A stretch of 6,620 bases of DNA. Source: Acidimicrobiia bacterium (GTDB taxonomy: Bacteria > Actinomycetota > Acidimicrobiia > Acidimicrobiales > Ilumatobacteraceae). The translations under genes and the position numbers were made by a program. Shown here in pieces: positions 4,756 through 6,620 of the stretch. The notes under the pieces were generated by a model that saw only the letters and a list, made by a program, of their open reading frames with translations, did no database searches and was not told the origin of the DNA. The number at the start of each line of letters is the position of its first letter. Within the stretch, counting starts at the first letter, position 1. The stretch is taken from positions 1 through 6,620 of the forward strand of contig JACDGA010000104.1 in the NCBI GenBank assembly GCA_013815505.1, in the 5' to 3' direction.

Positions 4756-5608
4756 AGAGCTCCTTGGCCGCCTTGACGATGTCCGACTGGTACTTGAGCA
4801 GGATGTGCAACGTCTCCTTCGCCGTCTGCTCGTCGATCGAATCGAAGTTCAGCAGCATCAGCGTGCGCGCCCAGTCGAGCGTCTCGGAGACGCTGGGTGA
4901 CTTCTTCAGGTCGAGTTGACGGATGCTGCGCACGATGCGCGACACCTGGTCAGCGAGGTTCTCGGAGATGCCGGGCACCTTCGTCAGCACGATCTCGCGC
5001 TCGCGTTCGAGCGTCGGGTAGTCGACGTGCAGGTAGAGGCAGCGCCGCTTCAACGCCTCGGACAACTCGCGGGTGTTGTTGGACGTGAGGAACACGAGCG
5101 GGATCTGGGTCGCCTCGATGGTGCCCAGCTCGGGCACGGAGACCTGGTAGTCGGACAGGATCTCGAGCAGCAGCGCCTCGGTCTCGACCTCGACCCTGTC
5201 GACCTCGTCGATGAGTAGCACGACCGGATCGCTCGACCGGATCGCCTCGAGCAGCGGACGGGTGAGCAGGAACTCCTCGGAGAAGATGTCGTCCTGAACG
5301 TCGCTCCACGCATCTCCGCTGCGGTCCGCCTGGATCCGCAGCAGCTGCTTCTTGTAGTTCCACTCGTACAGCGCCTTCGACTCGTCGAGTCCCTCGTAGC
5401 ACTGCAGCCGGATCAGGCGGGCGCCCGACATCTCTGCCATTGACTTCGCCAGCTGTGTCTTGCCAGTGCCGGCAGGGCCCTCCACGAGCACGGGCTTGTC
5501 GAGCCGATCGGCGAGGAACGCCACACCGGCGATCCCGTCGTCGGCCAGATAGCCGACGTCACGCAGACCGTCGCGAACGGTCTGGACACTCTCGAAGCGC
5601 TCTGCCAT
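4742..5608 (-). CDS. MoxR-family AAA+ ATPase, CoxD-like
   Basis: This 288-residue cytoplasmic ATPase belongs to the MoxR group, whose members act as chaperones that insert metal cofactors or mature complexes, usually with a von Willebrand-A (VWA) partner. Walker A GPAGTGKT is at residues 44-51 and Walker B VVLLIDE at 129-135 (D134, E135). The sensor-1 region TSNNTRE is at 175-181, and an arginine-finger candidate, R188/R189, lies in LKRRC. The LQCYEGLD and YEWNYKKQLL stretches (68-90) and the EILSDYQVSVPELG stretch are typical of the CoxD-like branch (CO dehydrogenase maturation). A C-terminal helical lid follows. Length is normal and every core motif is intact. The ATG at 5608 is 28 bases after the BrkB stop. 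No Shine-Dalgarno is seen, but a TAGCGT box fits a leaderless start. The next gene on this strand, where a CoxE-type VWA protein would be expected, is missing. The client is unknown. Confidence 0.88.
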   Translation of the reverse strand: MAERFESVQTVRDGLRDVGYLADDGIAGVAFLADRLDKPVLVEGPAGTGKTQLAKSMAEMSGARLIRLQCYEGLDESKALYEWNYKKQLLRIQADRSGDAWSDVQDDIFSEEFLLTRPLLEAIRSSDPVVLLIDEVDRVEVETEALLLEILSDYQVSVPELGTIEATQIPLVFLTSNNTRELSEALKRRCLYLHVDYPTLEREREIVLTKVPGISENLADQVSRIVRSIRQLDLKKSPSVSETLDWARTLMLLNFDSIDEQTAKETLHILLKYQSDIVKAAKELSVDA

Positions 5609-5614
5609 GGGGCC

Positions 5615-5620
5615 ACGCTA
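5615..5620 (-). promoter_or_regulatory. Possible -10 box for a leaderless ATPase transcript
   Basis: TAGCGT on the minus strand ends six bases before the ATG at 5608, the same spacing as at the gene at 4132. Transcription would begin on the A of the start codon. It lies in the 28-base gap after the BrkB-family gene, so the ATPase may have its own promoter as well as read-through. The -35 is not clear. Confidence 0.4.
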
Positions 5621-5636
5621 CAAGTCGGGCCTCATC

Positions 5637-6617
5637 TCAGCCGAACGACGGCATCGCCGACTCGACGTCGTCGGGGCTGCCGGGTGCCGGTCCGGGGTCG
5701 TCGTCGAACGGCCGGGTGACCCCGGCACGGACCGCTTCCAACTGGGCCGCGACAGCCGCCCCGACAAAGAGCGCAATCGACGTCAGGTACGACCACAGCA
5801 GCAGCGCCATCACCCCGGCGATCGATCCGTAGACGTCGTCGAACGCGCCACTCTCACGGACATACAGCGCAAGCAATCCGGACGCCGTGATCGTCACCGC
5901 CACTGCGATGCCGGATCCGAGTGCGAGCCACGACAGCGATGGCTGGCGCCGGCGGGGGACGTGGTCGAACAGGACGGCGATCGCGAACGTGAGCAGCAGC
6001 GTGCCCGCGGGCCAGCGCACGACGTGCCACACCGTGACCGTCGTGCCGGTCCATCCGTACTCCTCGGCCATCGCGTCGGCGAACGGCCCACCACCGACGA
6101 GCAGCATGAACCCAACGCCGATCGGCGCGGCGAGGATGGCCGACAGCACCGCCGCCCTGCCGTACTTGGCGGCGGCCCGGCGGTCACGCTCGATGCCGTA
6201 GATGCGGTTGACCCCACGCTCGATCTGGGCAACGGCCGTCGTCATCGAAACGAGCGCGAACACGAGCCCGACCGCCAACGCCACCTCGCCGGCCTCCTCG
6301 GCTTCCTCGGCCGTTTGCCCATCTGACGCCGATGCGTCGTCGCCGCCCACCGACATCGCCGACACCGTGCGCGAGAGCACGACCGCCGCCCGCCCGACGT
6401 CCAGTCCGGCGGCAAGGCCGGTCAGCGCAAGCATGAACGGCACGACCGACAGCGCGACCTGCAGCGCGAGGGCACGGCTGTTCGTGAACCCGTCGCCGTA
6501 GCGGAATCGCAGCACCGAGTCGACGAGCAGCCTGCGCACGCCGACACCGCGGATGGCAGTGCGAGCGTCGTCGAAGTCGAGCTCCTCGCCGTCGATCTCG
6601 ACGGTGACGGGAACCAT
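5637..6617 (-). CDS. YihY/BrkB-family integral membrane protein
   Basis: This 326-residue inner-membrane protein is of the YihY/BrkB family, once mislabelled ribonuclease BN; the real function is unsettled, with transport or envelope roles proposed. Hydrophobic segments lie at about 48-70, 111-131, 153-177, 199-218, 228-252 and 264-290, the usual six. Family motifs are clear: LLVDSVLRFRYGDGF (30-44), QIERGVNRIYGIERDR (131-146) and VYGSIAGVMALLLW followed by SYLTSIALFVGA (262-287). An acidic loop (DDASASDGQTAEEAEEAGE, 93-111) lies between helices 1 and 2, and the tail after 300 is Pro/Asp-rich and soluble. The ATG at 6617 is three bases from the window edge and the frame is open beyond it. The start is therefore probable, not certain, and its ribosome binding site is out of view. 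The gene precedes the MoxR ATPase on the same strand by 28 bases and may be co-transcribed with it. Confidence 0.88.
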   Translation of the reverse strand: MVPVTVEIDGEELDFDDARTAIRGVGVRRLLVDSVLRFRYGDGFTNSRALALQVALSVVPFMLALTGLAAGLDVGRAAVVLSRTVSAMSVGGDDASASDGQTAEEAEEAGEVALAVGLVFALVSMTTAVAQIERGVNRIYGIERDRRAAAKYGRAAVLSAILAAPIGVGFMLLVGGGPFADAMAEEYGWTGTTVTVWHVVRWPAGTLLLTFAIAVLFDHVPRRRQPSLSWLALGSGIAVAVTITASGLLALYVRESGAFDDVYGSIAGVMALLLWSYLTSIALFVGAAVAAQLEAVRAGVTRPFDDDPGPAPGSPDDVESAMPSFG

Positions 6618-6620
6618 GGA

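Noticed and set aside
5637..6617. Ribonuclease BN annotation for the BrkB-family gene
   Set aside because: It has six membrane segments and no metallo-hydrolase motif; the RNase BN label for this family is a known misassignment.

Overview
This is chromosomal DNA from a high-GC actinobacterium. The GC-rich third codon positions, a mycothiol-dependent-enzyme-family gene, a WhiB-type Fe-S motif, an actinobacterial MoxR/BrkB pair and likely leaderless starts (TANNNT six or seven bases before the start codon) all point that way. The general look suits Acidimicrobiia, but the sequence alone does not prove the class.

Layout. Bases 1-152 (-) hold the first 50 codons of a mycothiol-dependent maleylpyruvate isomerase family protein that runs off the left edge. 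Divergent from it is a flavin-containing monooxygenase of the Baeyer-Villiger type (188-2005, +). The two start codons are 35 bases apart, and a 6-5-6 palindrome lies over the minus-strand start. A GTGA overlap after the monooxygenase opens what looks like a decayed PIN-domain (VapC-like) toxin gene. Next is a complete secreted PGRP/amidase_2-type N-acetylmuramoyl-L-alanine amidase with an added C-terminal fibronectin-III-like domain (2319-3599, +).

Bases 3600-4131 are genomic scar tissue. A whiB-like gene keeps all four Fe-S cysteines but has no normal start codon, and its reading stops resembling the family just before the G(V/I)WGG motif. That is exactly where the first 26 codons of an IS256-family transposase begin on the opposite strand. 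The transposase start codon and Shine-Dalgarno site sit in a 67-base nested inverted repeat, which would hide them in transcripts entering from outside the element. To the right is a small four-helix membrane protein of unknown function (4132-4605, +).

On the right, two minus-strand genes lie in tandem: a BrkB/YihY-family membrane protein (6617-5637), then a MoxR/CoxD-type AAA+ ATPase (5608-4742). The usual von Willebrand-A partner of such ATPases is not downstream; only about 136 bases separate the ATPase stop from the end of the converging membrane gene.

The intact genes do not form one pathway. The most unusual parts are the whiB/IS256 junction with its nested hairpin, the PIN remnant, the palindrome between the two redox-type genes, and the ATPase without its partner. 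I see no CRISPR array, tRNA, rRNA or recognisable defence system.
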